Below are positions 1-7,278 of a stretch of 40,548 nt of DNA, one piece after another (position 1 is the stretch's first letter; each line of letters begins with the position of its first letter). Where the stretch lies: assembly GCA_026391695.1 (NCBI GenBank), contig JAPLDP010000061.1, positions 1 to 40,548 on the forward strand, in the 5' to 3' direction. The notes under the pieces were generated by a model. The model had not been told where the DNA came from and ran no database searches. It was given only the letters and a program-made list of their open reading frames with translations. Both the position numbers and the translations under genes were made by a program. Source of the DNA: Bacteroidota bacterium (GTDB lineage: Bacteria; Bacteroidota; Bacteroidia; Bacteroidales; JAGONC01).

Positions 1-126
1 ACCTGAACAATGAATTTTGTCAAAACAAAAACTGCATCAATATCTTACAAATTATCCCAGCTTGCCTAATTTTTTGTATTCGTCCTGGAAATAGTATAGC
101 TTTTTATCCGAATTTTGGATTTATGA
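1..126. other. Left-edge sequence unrelated to the adjoining permease
   Basis: This stretch does not continue the MacB reading frame that starts at 127, because an in-frame TGA lies at 124-126. ACCTGAA at 1-7 is repeated inverted as TTCAGGT at 131-137, and the similarity runs over about 10 of 12 bases. On the minus strand a short open frame reads NSDKKLYYFQDEYKKLGKLG and then a stop, which resembles a protein C-terminus that I cannot identify. The segment may be the 3' end of another gene joined here by rearrangement, or a contig-end assembly artefact. Confidence 0.35.
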
Positions 127-549
127 ATTATTCAGGTTAAACAACAGCAAAGAACAAAAGATATCTTTAATATTGTGTTAGGCGCTATTGCCGGTATCTC
201 TCTCATCGTCGGCGGTATTGGTATCATGAACATCATGCTGGCTTCTGTCACTGAACGTACAAAAGAAATTGGCATCAGAATGGCTTCAGGAGCCAATAAA
301 AAAGACATCACCCTGCAGTTTCTTTTCGAAGCTACCATAATCGGATTGACCGGAGGTATTATCGGTATCATTGTGGGCATAACATTTTCTAAACTTATCA
401 TGAGCCTTACACATATACTCACCATCGTTTCACCGGTATCCATTTTCATTTCCTTTGGCGTTTCCTTGGCTGTTGGTATTCTTTTCGGCTATATGCCTGC
501 AAAAAAAGCCTCCGAAAAAGATCCTGTGGAATCATTACGTTATGAATAA
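127..549 (+). CDS. MacB/FtsX-type ABC transporter permease, C-terminal fragment (5' truncated)
   Basis: This is the C-terminal part of an ABC transporter permease of the MacB/FtsX family, which works in the inner membrane with an adaptor and a TolC channel to export peptides, macrolides or lipoproteins. The sequence shows the family signature after the periplasmic domain: QQQRTKDIFNIVLGAIAGIS, then VGGIGIMNIMLASVTERTKE and GIRMASGA, followed by two more membrane helices and the common ending DPVESLRYE. About 140 codons remain of a usual 400 (permease alone) or 650 (ATPase fused). No start codon can be trusted; GTG at 175 or ATG at 226 could be called but lie inside a conserved helix. The frame is closed upstream by TGA at 124-126, so the gene is truly cut in this sequence. 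The TolC-like gene follows after 32 bp, as expected for a MacAB-TolC type operon. Confidence 0.85.
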   Translation: MIQVKQQQRTKDIFNIVLGAIAGISLIVGGIGIMNIMLASVTERTKEIGIRMASGANKKDITLQFLFEATIIGLTGGIIGIIVGITFSKLIMSLTHILTIVSPVSIFISFGVSLAVGILFGYMPAKKASEKDPVESLRYE

Positions 550-581
550 ATTATTTGAATAATCAATTTTCGAGATAAATT

Positions 582-2066
582 ATGACCGGAAAGAATATAG
601 TGAAAATCATCATCACATGTTTAATAGTGACATTCTCTTTTTATAGTCATGGTCAGGATATAACCAAAAAACTTACACTTGATGATGTTATTTATATCGC
701 AAAAAATCAATCTCCTGATGCACTTATTGCCAAACATAGGTTCCGCAGCAGTTACTGGCAATTCAGGACTTATAAGGCAGGATATAAACCCCTTGTCGAA
801 TTTGATGCTACCCTCCCCAACTTAAGCCGATCTATTGACGTCATTACACAACCCGATGGTACCGAAGTCTTCATCAGACGCCAGATTTCACGCTCCTCTG
901 TAAACCTTTCGGTATCACAAAACATTCCATTTACTGGGGGCCAAATCTTTATGAACACGAACCTCCAGCGGATAGATAATTTTGATGATTCCACATTTTC
1001 TTATCTCACTACGCCATTGAATATCGGTATACGGCAGCCTATTTTTGAATTTAACTCATTTAAATGGGATAGAAAAATTGAACCCCTGCGATATGAAGAG
1101 GCTAAGAGAAAATATTTGGAAGATATGGAACAGGTTTCCATTACTGCAACCAATTACTTCTTTGACCTTTTACTCGCACAGATTAACCTTAATATCCAGC
1201 TCGTCAACCAGGCAAACAATGATACTCTCTATCAGATAGCAAAAGGAAGGTATAATATCGGAACAATCGCCGAAAACGAACTTTTACAAATGGAGCTGAA
1301 CCTTCTTAATTCTAATACCAATGTCGAGGAAGCAAAGCTGGATCTGGAAATAAAATCATTCAACCTCAAATCCTATCTCAGGATTAAGGATACTCTCGGA
1401 ATAGAACTTGTACCTCCCGTTAAATCATACACAATCTCTGTGAACATTCAGGATGCTCTTTCTGAAGCCAGGGATAATCGTTCTGAGGCTCTTTCATTCA
1501 GCCGCCGCTTACTTGAAGCCCAAAGTGATGTCAGCAGAGCAAAACTTGAAGGAAGATTCAGCGCAAATCTTTATGCAGTTTATGGATTGACACAAAGCGG
1601 AGATTTTATTGATGAAGCCTATACTGCACCGCTTAATCAGGAACAGATTTCACTCGGCATTCAGGTACCTATTGTTGATTGGGGCTTATCAAAAGGAAAA
1701 ATAAAAATGGCCGAATCAAACCAGGAATTAATTAAAACATCTGTTGAACAGGATCAAATTGACTTTGACCAGGAAGTCTTTCTAAAGGTCATGCAATTCA
1801 ATATGCTAAGGAACCAGCTATCTATTGCAGCCAAAAGCGATACAGTTGCCCAGAAACGCTATGATGTAACTAAACAAAGATATTTGATCGGAACCATCAA
1901 TATTATAGAGTTAAACCTGGCTCAGACCGATAAGGATAATAACAGAAAAGCTTATATCAGCACACTTAATACCTATTGGAGAAACTTCTTTGAATTACGT
2001 AAACTGACACTTCATGATTATATTGAAAATAAGAAAATTACACTCGATTTAAATCAACTAATGTAA
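582..2066 (+). CDS. TolC-family outer membrane efflux protein
   Basis: This 494-residue protein is an outer-membrane factor of the TolC/OEP family, which forms the trimeric exit duct of tripartite efflux pumps. The N-terminus is a signal peptide (basic start, hydrophobic IIITCLIVTFSFYS, cleavage near GQD). The rest shows the two-fold OEP repeat: amphipathic helices rich in Leu, Asn and Gln (LAQINLNIQLVNQANNDTLY and IGTIAENELLQMELNLLNS in the first half; RYDVTKQRYLIGTINIIELN in the second), each followed by strand-like segments (FIRRQISRSSVNLSVSQN; EQISLGIQVPIVDWG). Its length is normal. It lies 32 bp after the MacB-like permease fragment on the same strand, so it probably serves that transporter. 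The substrate cannot be told from the sequence. Confidence 0.92.
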   Translation: MTGKNIVKIIITCLIVTFSFYSHGQDITKKLTLDDVIYIAKNQSPDALIAKHRFRSSYWQFRTYKAGYKPLVEFDATLPNLSRSIDVITQPDGTEVFIRRQISRSSVNLSVSQNIPFTGGQIFMNTNLQRIDNFDDSTFSYLTTPLNIGIRQPIFEFNSFKWDRKIEPLRYEEAKRKYLEDMEQVSITATNYFFDLLLAQINLNIQLVNQANNDTLYQIAKGRYNIGTIAENELLQMELNLLNSNTNVEEAKLDLEIKSFNLKSYLRIKDTLGIELVPPVKSYTISVNIQDALSEARDNRSEALSFSRRLLEAQSDVSRAKLEGRFSANLYAVYGLTQSGDFIDEAYTAPLNQEQISLGIQVPIVDWGLSKGKIKMAESNQELIKTSVEQDQIDFDQEVFLKVMQFNMLRNQLSIAAKSDTVAQKRYDVTKQRYLIGTINIIELNLAQTDKDNNRKAYISTLNTYWRNFFELRKLTLHDYIENKKITLDLNQLM

Positions 2067-2078
2067 GAAGTTAAGTTT

Positions 2079-2108
2079 TTTGTAATTTTACGGCATGTAA
2101 TAACTTTT
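2079..2108 (+). promoter_or_regulatory. Putative Bacteroidota-type promoter of the peroxiredoxin gene
   Basis: TTTG at 2079-2082 is followed after 18 bp by TAACTTTT at 2101-2108, which matches TAnnTTTG in 7 of 8 positions. The start codon lies 31 bp downstream. It would let the peroxiredoxin be transcribed independently of the efflux operon. Confidence 0.4.
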
Positions 2109-2139
2109 TTTACATTTATTAACCTAAAATATCAAGCAA

Positions 2140-2775
2140 ATGGCAGTATTAGTTGGTAAAAAAGCTCCCTTATTTGAAGCAGATGCCGTTGTAAACGGTG
2201 GAGAATTTGTCGAAAAATTTTCATTGGAGCAGTATATCGGGAAAAAATATGTTATCTTTTTTTTCTATCCCCTCGACTTTACTTTTGTATGCCCAACTGA
2301 AATCCTGGCATTTCAGGAAAAATTCGATGAGTTTGAGAAAAGAAATGTAGCTGTTATCGGATGCTCTATCGACTCGAAATTCTCGCACTGGGCATGGCTT
2401 AATACCGAAAAAAAGGACGGTGGAATTAAAGGTGTTAAATTCCCTCTGGTCTCTGACCTTTCTAAAACCATCTCCCAGAATTATGATGTTCTGGCTGGTG
2501 AATATGAATATAATACCGAAGATGATGAAATGGGCTTCAAAGGTACTCCCATTGCATACCGTGGCCTTTTCCTGATTGACAAACAAGGCATGGTGCGCCA
2601 CCAGCTAGTGAATGACCTTCCCCTTGGCAGAAATATCGATGAAGCTATCCGGATGGTCGATGCATTGCAGTTCTTTGAAGAATTTGGTGAGGTTTGTCCT
2701 GCAAATTGGCACAAAGGCGACGAAGCTATGAAAGCGACAGCAGATGGTGTAGCAAAGTACCTTAGTAAACATTAA
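2140..2775 (+). CDS. Typical 2-Cys peroxiredoxin (AhpC/Prx1 class)
   Basis: This 211-residue cytoplasmic enzyme reduces hydrogen peroxide and organic hydroperoxides. The peroxidatic site is FYPLDFTFVCPTE, with Thr48 and Cys51; the resolving cysteine is Cys186 in the C-terminal EVCPANW motif. Both cysteines and the length fit the typical 2-Cys (Prx1/AhpC) class, in which the partner is thioredoxin or an AhpF-like reductase. Neither partner gene is adjacent, so the reductant is unknown. The middle loop reads DGGIKG instead of the GGLG of over-oxidation-sensitive forms, and the C-terminus ends KYLSKH rather than with a YF motif, so a robust form is likely. The gene is separated by 73 bp from the TolC-like gene, appears to have its own promoter, and is convergent with mazG across a shared hairpin. 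Confidence 0.95.
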   Translation: MAVLVGKKAPLFEADAVVNGGEFVEKFSLEQYIGKKYVIFFFYPLDFTFVCPTEILAFQEKFDEFEKRNVAVIGCSIDSKFSHWAWLNTEKKDGGIKGVKFPLVSDLSKTISQNYDVLAGEYEYNTEDDEMGFKGTPIAYRGLFLIDKQGMVRHQLVNDLPLGRNIDEAIRMVDALQFFEEFGEVCPANWHKGDEAMKATADGVAKYLSKH

Positions 2776-2783
2776 ATTCAATC

Positions 2784-2833
2784 ATGAAGGATAAAGAATT
2801 CCATTCTGTATTTTTTATCCTTCATTTTTTTTT
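2784..2833. terminator. Bidirectional hairpin terminator between peroxiredoxin and mazG
   Basis: ATGAAGGATAAA at 2784-2795 pairs perfectly with TTTATCCTTCAT at 2814-2825. The 18-nt interval contains a smaller AGAAT/ATTCT hairpin. A run of nine T follows on the plus strand (2825-2833). The right arm contains the last codons and stop of mazG. Confidence 0.7.
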
Positions 2834-3588
2834 GCCTCATTCCAGTATATATCCATCTCACTGAGCGTCATATCCTTCAAGAACCTTCCATCCTTATCTA
2901 CTTGTTCTTCCATATAGTTGAATCTCCTGATAAATCTTCTGTTTGTCTTCTCTAAAGCATCTTCTGGATTGACTTTAATAAACCTGGCATAATTGACCAG
3001 GGCAAAAAGCAGATCCCCAAATTCATCCTCTATTTTATCTTTAGCGGAGCCTTCATTCACTTCTTTTAAAAGCTCATCTTTTTCTTCCATGACTTTCTCC
3101 CAAACCTGCCTTGGTTCTTCCCAGTCAAAACCTGCACCGCTGGCCTTTTCCTGAATTCTATATGCCTTTACAAGTGCAGGCAATGCATTGGGAACACCTC
3201 CAAGAACCGACCTGCGTCCTTCTCCCATCTTTATCTTCTCCCAATTGTTCCTGACATCCCGTGAATTCTGAACCTCTACATTACCATAAATATGTGGATG
3301 CCGCTTTATAAGCTTCTTATTGAGATCATTGATCACATCCCCAACATCAAAATCATTGGTCTCAGAAGCAATCTTCGAATAAAATACAATATGTAACATT
3401 ATATCTCCTAGCTCATTCTTTATCTCATTTATGTCTTTTACAAGGATGGCATCAGAAAGCTCATACATCTCCTCAATGGTAAGATGCCTCAAACTATCAA
3501 ACGTCTGCTCTTTATCCCAGGGGCATTTTGCCCTTAACTCATCCATAATTGTGAGCAATCTTTCAAAAGCATCCAATTTTTCTTTCAT
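2815..3588 (-). CDS. mazG: Nucleoside triphosphate pyrophosphohydrolase MazG
   Basis: MazG hydrolyses (d)NTPs to the monophosphate and pyrophosphate, cleaning the nucleotide pool and, in some bacteria, modulating (p)ppGpp levels. The 257-residue protein has the full-length two-domain form. The first domain starts with LLTIMDELRAKCPWDKEQTF and carries the EEMYELSDAI and ELGDIMLHIV metal-binding helices. The second domain has EEKDELLKEV and EDEFGDLLFALVNYARF. I chose the ATG at 3586-3588; a TTG eleven codons upstream is possible but adds a stretch not typical of the family. The stop codon sits inside the terminator stem shared with the convergent peroxiredoxin gene. Confidence 0.95.
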   Translation of the reverse strand: MKEKLDAFERLLTIMDELRAKCPWDKEQTFDSLRHLTIEEMYELSDAILVKDINEIKNELGDIMLHIVFYSKIASETNDFDVGDVINDLNKKLIKRHPHIYGNVEVQNSRDVRNNWEKIKMGEGRRSVLGGVPNALPALVKAYRIQEKASGAGFDWEEPRQVWEKVMEEKDELLKEVNEGSAKDKIEDEFGDLLFALVNYARFIKVNPEDALEKTNRRFIRRFNYMEEQVDKDGRFLKDMTLSEMDIYWNEAKKNEG

Positions 3589-3625
3589 CCGTAAATAATT
3601 TTTTAAGTTATACAATATCAACTAC

Positions 3626-3852
3626 TTAATTTAAGCTGCTAATCCCGATAAGAAATAAAAATTTCATCCGCGTGCTCGTAGCAACATTCTTTTGTGCTTA
3701 TCTGTTGATGCCAGTTTCATAAACGGGGTTTGTACCTCCAGTAAAAATCGGCCTTTGACTCATGCAACGTCTAAATCATCTTTAATCACTTTATAACCAA
3801 ATTCTTTCAACTCTCGTTTTAGCCTTTCCAATCTGTTTTTCTGTTTGCGTTT
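3626..3852 (-). pseudogene. Chain of tiny overlapping open frames, possible gene relic
   Basis: The 372-bp gap between mazG and the PagL-like gene holds no recognisable gene, but the minus strand is not random. A 30-codon helix-like frame (3852-3760) reads KQKNRLERLKRELKEFGYKV and ends DLDVA. Its TGA overlaps the ATG of a 21-codon frame (3763-3698, starting MSQRPIFTGG). A third frame of 18 codons (3720-3664) reads MKLASTDKHKRMLLRARG, and its TGA again overlaps an ATG of a 13-codon frame (3667-3626). An ATG at the front (MKTQTEKQ...) is out of frame with the helix-like frame, as if frameshifted. A basic charged C-terminus like this occurs in transposases and DNA-binding proteins, but I cannot name a family. 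A decayed mobile-element or small-protein gene is a guess. Confidence 0.3.
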
Positions 3853-3870
3853 TCATAAGTAAAATTTTGA

Positions 3871-3878
3871 CAAAAGTA
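3871..3878 (-). promoter_or_regulatory. Putative -7 element, minus strand (toward mazG)
   Basis: The minus strand reads TACTTTTG here, an exact TAnnTTTG. It would start transcription a few bases downstream, near the ATG of the small relic frame, and would read into mazG. No clear TTTG box is seen at the expected -33 position. Confidence 0.35.
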
Positions 3879-3882
3879 AGGA

Positions 3883-3913
3883 TTTTCCAAACGCTTAAAT
3901 TTATGTAATTTTG
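3883..3913 (+). promoter_or_regulatory. Putative promoter of the PagL-like / GIN / GT-C group
   Basis: TAATTTTG at 3906-3913 is an exact TAnnTTTG. TTTT at 3883-3886, 19 bp upstream, is a partial -33 box. The predicted start of transcription is about 40 bp before the TTG start codon at 3961. Confidence 0.45.
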
Positions 3914-3960
3914 CGCATCTGAGTCAATACTGAACCATCAAGAAAAACAATCATGACAAG

Positions 3961-5157
3961 TTGAACATTGGCAACTCCATAAGATCCCTTGGCATCTCCT
4001 GCATCTTAATATGGATGATTTTCATCCTCACAACTTCAAATCAGGTTTTTGCTGGAAGAGGTGATGATTATAAACGTCCTCCTAACAGATTTAAACATAA
4101 ACTTTACCGGTCAAATCTTTATTTAGAATGTAAATTATATTACGGCTTTATCGCTAATCATCATATTGGAATGGAAATATACAATAGCCATTTCCCGGCC
4201 ATTGAAATCAGCTTGGGTAAAGCCACTTATGGCCAACAGTTTTGGGAACAGATGTATAGTTATCCCGATATCGGTATCGTGTATTATCATTCAGGACTTG
4301 GCATATCTCCGTACCTTGGAACCGCCAATGCCCTCTTTCCATATATCAATTTTCCTATTATTAAAACAAAAACCATCACCATTGGATTTAGGCTTGGTGC
4401 AGGCATAGGCTATCTAACAAAAAAATTTGAAAGACTTGAAAATTTTAAACATCTGGCAATAGGTTCACATATTAATTTCGCAGGGAATCTGATGCTTGAA
4501 CTCAATTACAGACTTAATGATTTTTACTGGTTCACTGCCGGTCTAACATTGACCCATTTCAGCAACGGATCATTTAAGCTGCCTAATTATGGATTAAACG
4601 TACCAGCCATTTCAATAGGTCTACAACGTTTTTTTAACAGGCAAAACGTACCTATACAAAAAAGACTATATTCCCCGACCAAACCCTTTGATTTTGATAT
4701 CCACCGTATAATAGAATTTAATCTAACCGGTGTTTTCGGATTCAAAGATCTGCAAGCACTTGTTGGTAAAAAGTTTTTTGTTTACTCCCTGTTTGGTACC
4801 GCCCTTAAACAGATAAGTTATAAAAGCAAATTCGGTGGAGGTTTTGATGTTTCTTATGATGGATCTGATGAAAAAATACTGGAGAAAAATCATGTCATAG
4901 TAGAAAATAAATTTTCACTGATAAAAACAGGGTTGAATATTGCCTATCAGTTGGCTCTTGGAAAACTCGCTTTTGATTTTAACTACGGAATGTACCTCAG
5001 CGGAAAAGATCAGAGTGATGGATCTGTCTATCAGAAAGTATCGATAAAATATGATTTTTCTGAACATCTTTATGCCAACATTACACTTAAGGTTCACTGG
5101 GGTAGGGCTGATTTTATTGGTTGGGGAATGGGATATAAAATTAAATGGTACTATTAA
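3961..5157 (+). CDS. PagL-like outer membrane protein (acyloxyacyl hydrolase family)
   Basis: The 398-residue protein has a hydrophobic export signal (CILIWMIFILTTSNQVFAG) and is rich in alternating beta-strands, as in an outer-membrane barrel. The segment LTHFSNGSFKLPNYGLN (His199, Ser201, Asn202) matches the active-site region of PagL-type lipid A 3-O-deacylases, where a His and a Ser two residues later are catalytic. The Glu that completes the PagL triad is not seen at the expected spacing, where an Asn stands, so catalysis should not be assumed. It is more than twice as long as PagL; residues 235-398 form a second beta-rich part. The start is TTG at 3961; the ATG at codon 19 lies inside the signal and is less likely. 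The GIN-lipoprotein gene starts 2 bp after its stop, so the two are probably co-transcribed. Confidence 0.7.
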   Translation: MNIGNSIRSLGISCILIWMIFILTTSNQVFAGRGDDYKRPPNRFKHKLYRSNLYLECKLYYGFIANHHIGMEIYNSHFPAIEISLGKATYGQQFWEQMYSYPDIGIVYYHSGLGISPYLGTANALFPYINFPIIKTKTITIGFRLGAGIGYLTKKFERLENFKHLAIGSHINFAGNLMLELNYRLNDFYWFTAGLTLTHFSNGSFKLPNYGLNVPAISIGLQRFFNRQNVPIQKRLYSPTKPFDFDIHRIIEFNLTGVFGFKDLQALVGKKFFVYSLFGTALKQISYKSKFGGGFDVSYDGSDEKILEKNHVIVENKFSLIKTGLNIAYQLALGKLAFDFNYGMYLSGKDQSDGSVYQKVSIKYDFSEHLYANITLKVHWGRADFIGWGMGYKIKWYY

Positions 5158-5159
5158 CA

Positions 5160-5792
5160 ATGACCCTTCCTAAAATACATATCATCATTAAGTTAATTTT
5201 GAGCTTCCTATTTATATCCTGCGAAAAACTTGACCTTGGAGATTGTTTTAAAAACACAGGAAAGATCATTATCGAAGAAAGAAATGTGCCTGATTTTGAA
5301 TATATTGACCTTGCTGATAATGTCAACCTGATCATCACTCAGGATGTCCACTGTGGTATTAAAGTGGAGGCAGACGAAAACATTATGGGATCGATCATTA
5401 CAGATGTGCAGGATAAAAAGTTGACTATTAGAAATGAAAATACATGTGATTGGGTTAGAAACTATAATAAGGACATCGATATCTATCTTTCTGTCGCACA
5501 TCTTGTCAACATTTATTATAAGGCTTCAGGCAACATCATCAGTACCAACACAATAGTAAGCGATTCACTGAATATTGAGGTTTGGGATGGTTCAGGTTCC
5601 ATCGACCTGGATATTGCAACACAGAAATCAGTCCTTAGCCTCCATTATGGTACTGTTGATTTTAATATAAGAGGAACATCTAATGTTAATTATATCTATG
5701 CTTCCAGTTACGGGCCTTTCTACTGTCAGGATCTTATTACCCAATTCACATTCATGAATAACCGGGGATCCAACGACTGCTATGTCTATTGA
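5160..5792 (+). CDS. GIN-domain (DUF2807) lipoprotein, interrupted near its 3' end
   Basis: The protein has a lipoprotein signal ending LSFLFISC (Cys21) and a beta-helix-like body with the GIN/DUF2807 pattern: VPDFEYIDLADNVNLIITQD, VEADENIMGSI, LTIRNENTCDW, LNIEVWDGSGSIDLDI. This family of putative surface adhesin heads is common in Bacteroidota, usually annotated only as head GIN domain protein. I chose ATG at 5160 rather than 5145, because it gives a clean lipoprotein signal and starts 2 bp after the previous stop. The frame stops at TGA 5790-5792, but family-like sequence continues in the same frame to 5909 after a second stop (TAA 5805-5807), so this is a shortened 210-residue product of a 249-codon gene. 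It may still be exported; whether it folds is uncertain. Confidence 0.75.
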   Translation: MTLPKIHIIIKLILSFLFISCEKLDLGDCFKNTGKIIIEERNVPDFEYIDLADNVNLIITQDVHCGIKVEADENIMGSIITDVQDKKLTIRNENTCDWVRNYNKDIDIYLSVAHLVNIYYKASGNIISTNTIVSDSLNIEVWDGSGSIDLDIATQKSVLSLHYGTVDFNIRGTSNVNYIYASSYGPFYCQDLITQFTFMNNRGSNDCYVY

Positions 5793-5909
5793 ACTAAACA
5801 ACTGTAAGTCGAAATTGAAAACATCGGCAATATTTATTATAAAGGAAATCCGGAAATAATAAAGACAAAAATCACAGGCACAGGACAGTTAATAAAACTG
5901 GACAAATAG
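5793..5909 (+). pseudogene. Detached C-terminal end of the GIN-domain gene
   Basis: Downstream of the TGA at 5790-5792, the same frame reads TKQL, TAA (5805-5807), then VEIENIGNIYYKGNPEIIKT and KITGTGQLIKLDK before TAG at 5907-5909. The run of short strands with Gly at turns (GNIYYKGNP, GTGQL) continues the repeat pattern of the GIN domain and looks like its normal ending. No start codon precedes it, so it is unlikely to be translated alone. Confidence 0.65.
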
Positions 5910-5953
5910 ATTAAAAATGAACTACTTATAACTATTCGAGCCTGATCTATATA

Positions 5954-7276
5954 ATGAAAAACTCCATCCAACACCTCACCATAAGAGTGACGATACCTGC
6001 CATTATTCTTATTCTGATGTTTGTATCAATGAATATTAACCTCAGTAAGGATTATTCAAAAGGGATCATTGAATCAGATGGAAAGGGATACTATGCCTAT
6101 TTACCGGCAGTTTTTATATATAAGGATTTGAACTTTGGCTTCTTCGATTCCATCGAAATGGTGAAATATTATAAAAAAGATCTCTTTTACGATTACAGGT
6201 ATACATATAATGGATATGTCATCAATAAATATTATGCTGGAACAGCTCTCTGCCTGGCACCCTTTTTCATTCTTGGACATGCCATTACCCTTCTTTCCCA
6301 CAATACTCCAGATGGCTATTCAAAGTATTATACTCTCATGCTGCAGATTGGGGTGATTTTCTATTTAGCACTTTCACTTTATTTTCTTAAAAAGCTTTTA
6401 AGTTTATATCACCTCCGGGATGGCTATGTTTCTCTGATACTTTTTTCTCTTGTGTTCGGCACCAACCTCTTCTATTATACAATTATCGAATTCTCTATGT
6501 CGCATGTATATTCTTTCGCCTTTATTACCATGTTCTTGTATTTTTTGAAGAGATATTTCACCAACTATGACAAAAGAAGTCTTCCCCTACTTGGCGCCCT
6601 GCTTGGAATAATCGCACTTATCCGACCCGTCAATCTCCTGATTATATTCATTACCCCGTTTATGGCCGACCAGTTATCTCATCTCACTCAGGGATTAAAA
6701 TCAACCTTCAAAAGCTACCCTTTCCTGTTTTTGGGAATCACTTTTTTTTTATTGATTTTCGGAATACAATTTATTATCTATTTGATTCAAACCGATCATT
6801 GTTTAATTTATTCTTATGCTAATGAAGGATTTAATTTTTTGAGACCACAGATTATTAAAATCCTGTTCAGTTATAAAAAAGGCTTATTTGTTTATACACC
6901 GTTGCTCCTCATCTCACTGGCTGGGGGGTATTTTTTATTCAGAAAAAATATATACCAATTTTTTTCTCTCTTTGCTTTTCTGGGGCTTATCATATTCGTT
7001 TTTTCTTCCTGGTGGATGTGGTATTATGGAGGTAGTTTTTCTTCCAGGGTTTTTATCGAGTATTATTCAGTATTTGCAATATTACTAGGGCTGACTCTCG
7101 AAAATCTTAGATCAAGAATCTGTAGGGTAATGTATATTTCTCTCATCGTGATATTTATCCTGGTATGTCAGATCCAAACATATCAATACCGCTACAACAT
7201 CATTCATTGGTCTGAAATGAACAAGAATACATACTGGGATGTATTCCTCCGAATTGATCAATTACTAAAAAAGTGA
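5954..7276 (+). CDS. Multi-pass membrane protein, GT-C glycosyltransferase-like
   Basis: The 440-residue protein has about ten hydrophobic helices and a large loop after the first helix. That loop holds ESDGKGYYAYLPAVF, an acidic/aromatic region placed where GT-C fold glycosyltransferases (dolichyl- or undecaprenyl-phosphate-sugar dependent) have their catalytic Asp. Further features are MSHVYSFAF, ALIRPVNLL and SWWMWYYGGSFSSRVFIEYY, patterns common in Bacteroidota proteins annotated as glycosyltransferase family 39-like or only as membrane protein. No soluble domain is present. It follows the interrupted GIN gene by 44 bp after the end of its extended frame, so it may belong to the same transcript. 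It converges with proS with only 2 bp between the stops. The sugar donor and acceptor are unknown. Confidence 0.6.
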   Translation: MKNSIQHLTIRVTIPAIILILMFVSMNINLSKDYSKGIIESDGKGYYAYLPAVFIYKDLNFGFFDSIEMVKYYKKDLFYDYRYTYNGYVINKYYAGTALCLAPFFILGHAITLLSHNTPDGYSKYYTLMLQIGVIFYLALSLYFLKKLLSLYHLRDGYVSLILFSLVFGTNLFYYTIIEFSMSHVYSFAFITMFLYFLKRYFTNYDKRSLPLLGALLGIIALIRPVNLLIIFITPFMADQLSHLTQGLKSTFKSYPFLFLGITFFLLIFGIQFIIYLIQTDHCLIYSYANEGFNFLRPQIIKILFSYKKGLFVYTPLLLISLAGGYFLFRKNIYQFFSLFAFLGLIIFVFSSWWMWYYGGSFSSRVFIEYYSVFAILLGLTLENLRSRICRVMYISLIVIFILVCQIQTYQYRYNIIHWSEMNKNTYWDVFLRIDQLLKK

Positions 7277-7278
7277 AG

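Noticed and set aside
5790-5792. TGA as a selenocysteine codon in the GIN gene
   Set aside because: No stem-loop resembling a bacterial SECIS is apparent just downstream, the residue is not a redox site in this family, and a TAA follows four codons later, which selenocysteine insertion cannot explain.
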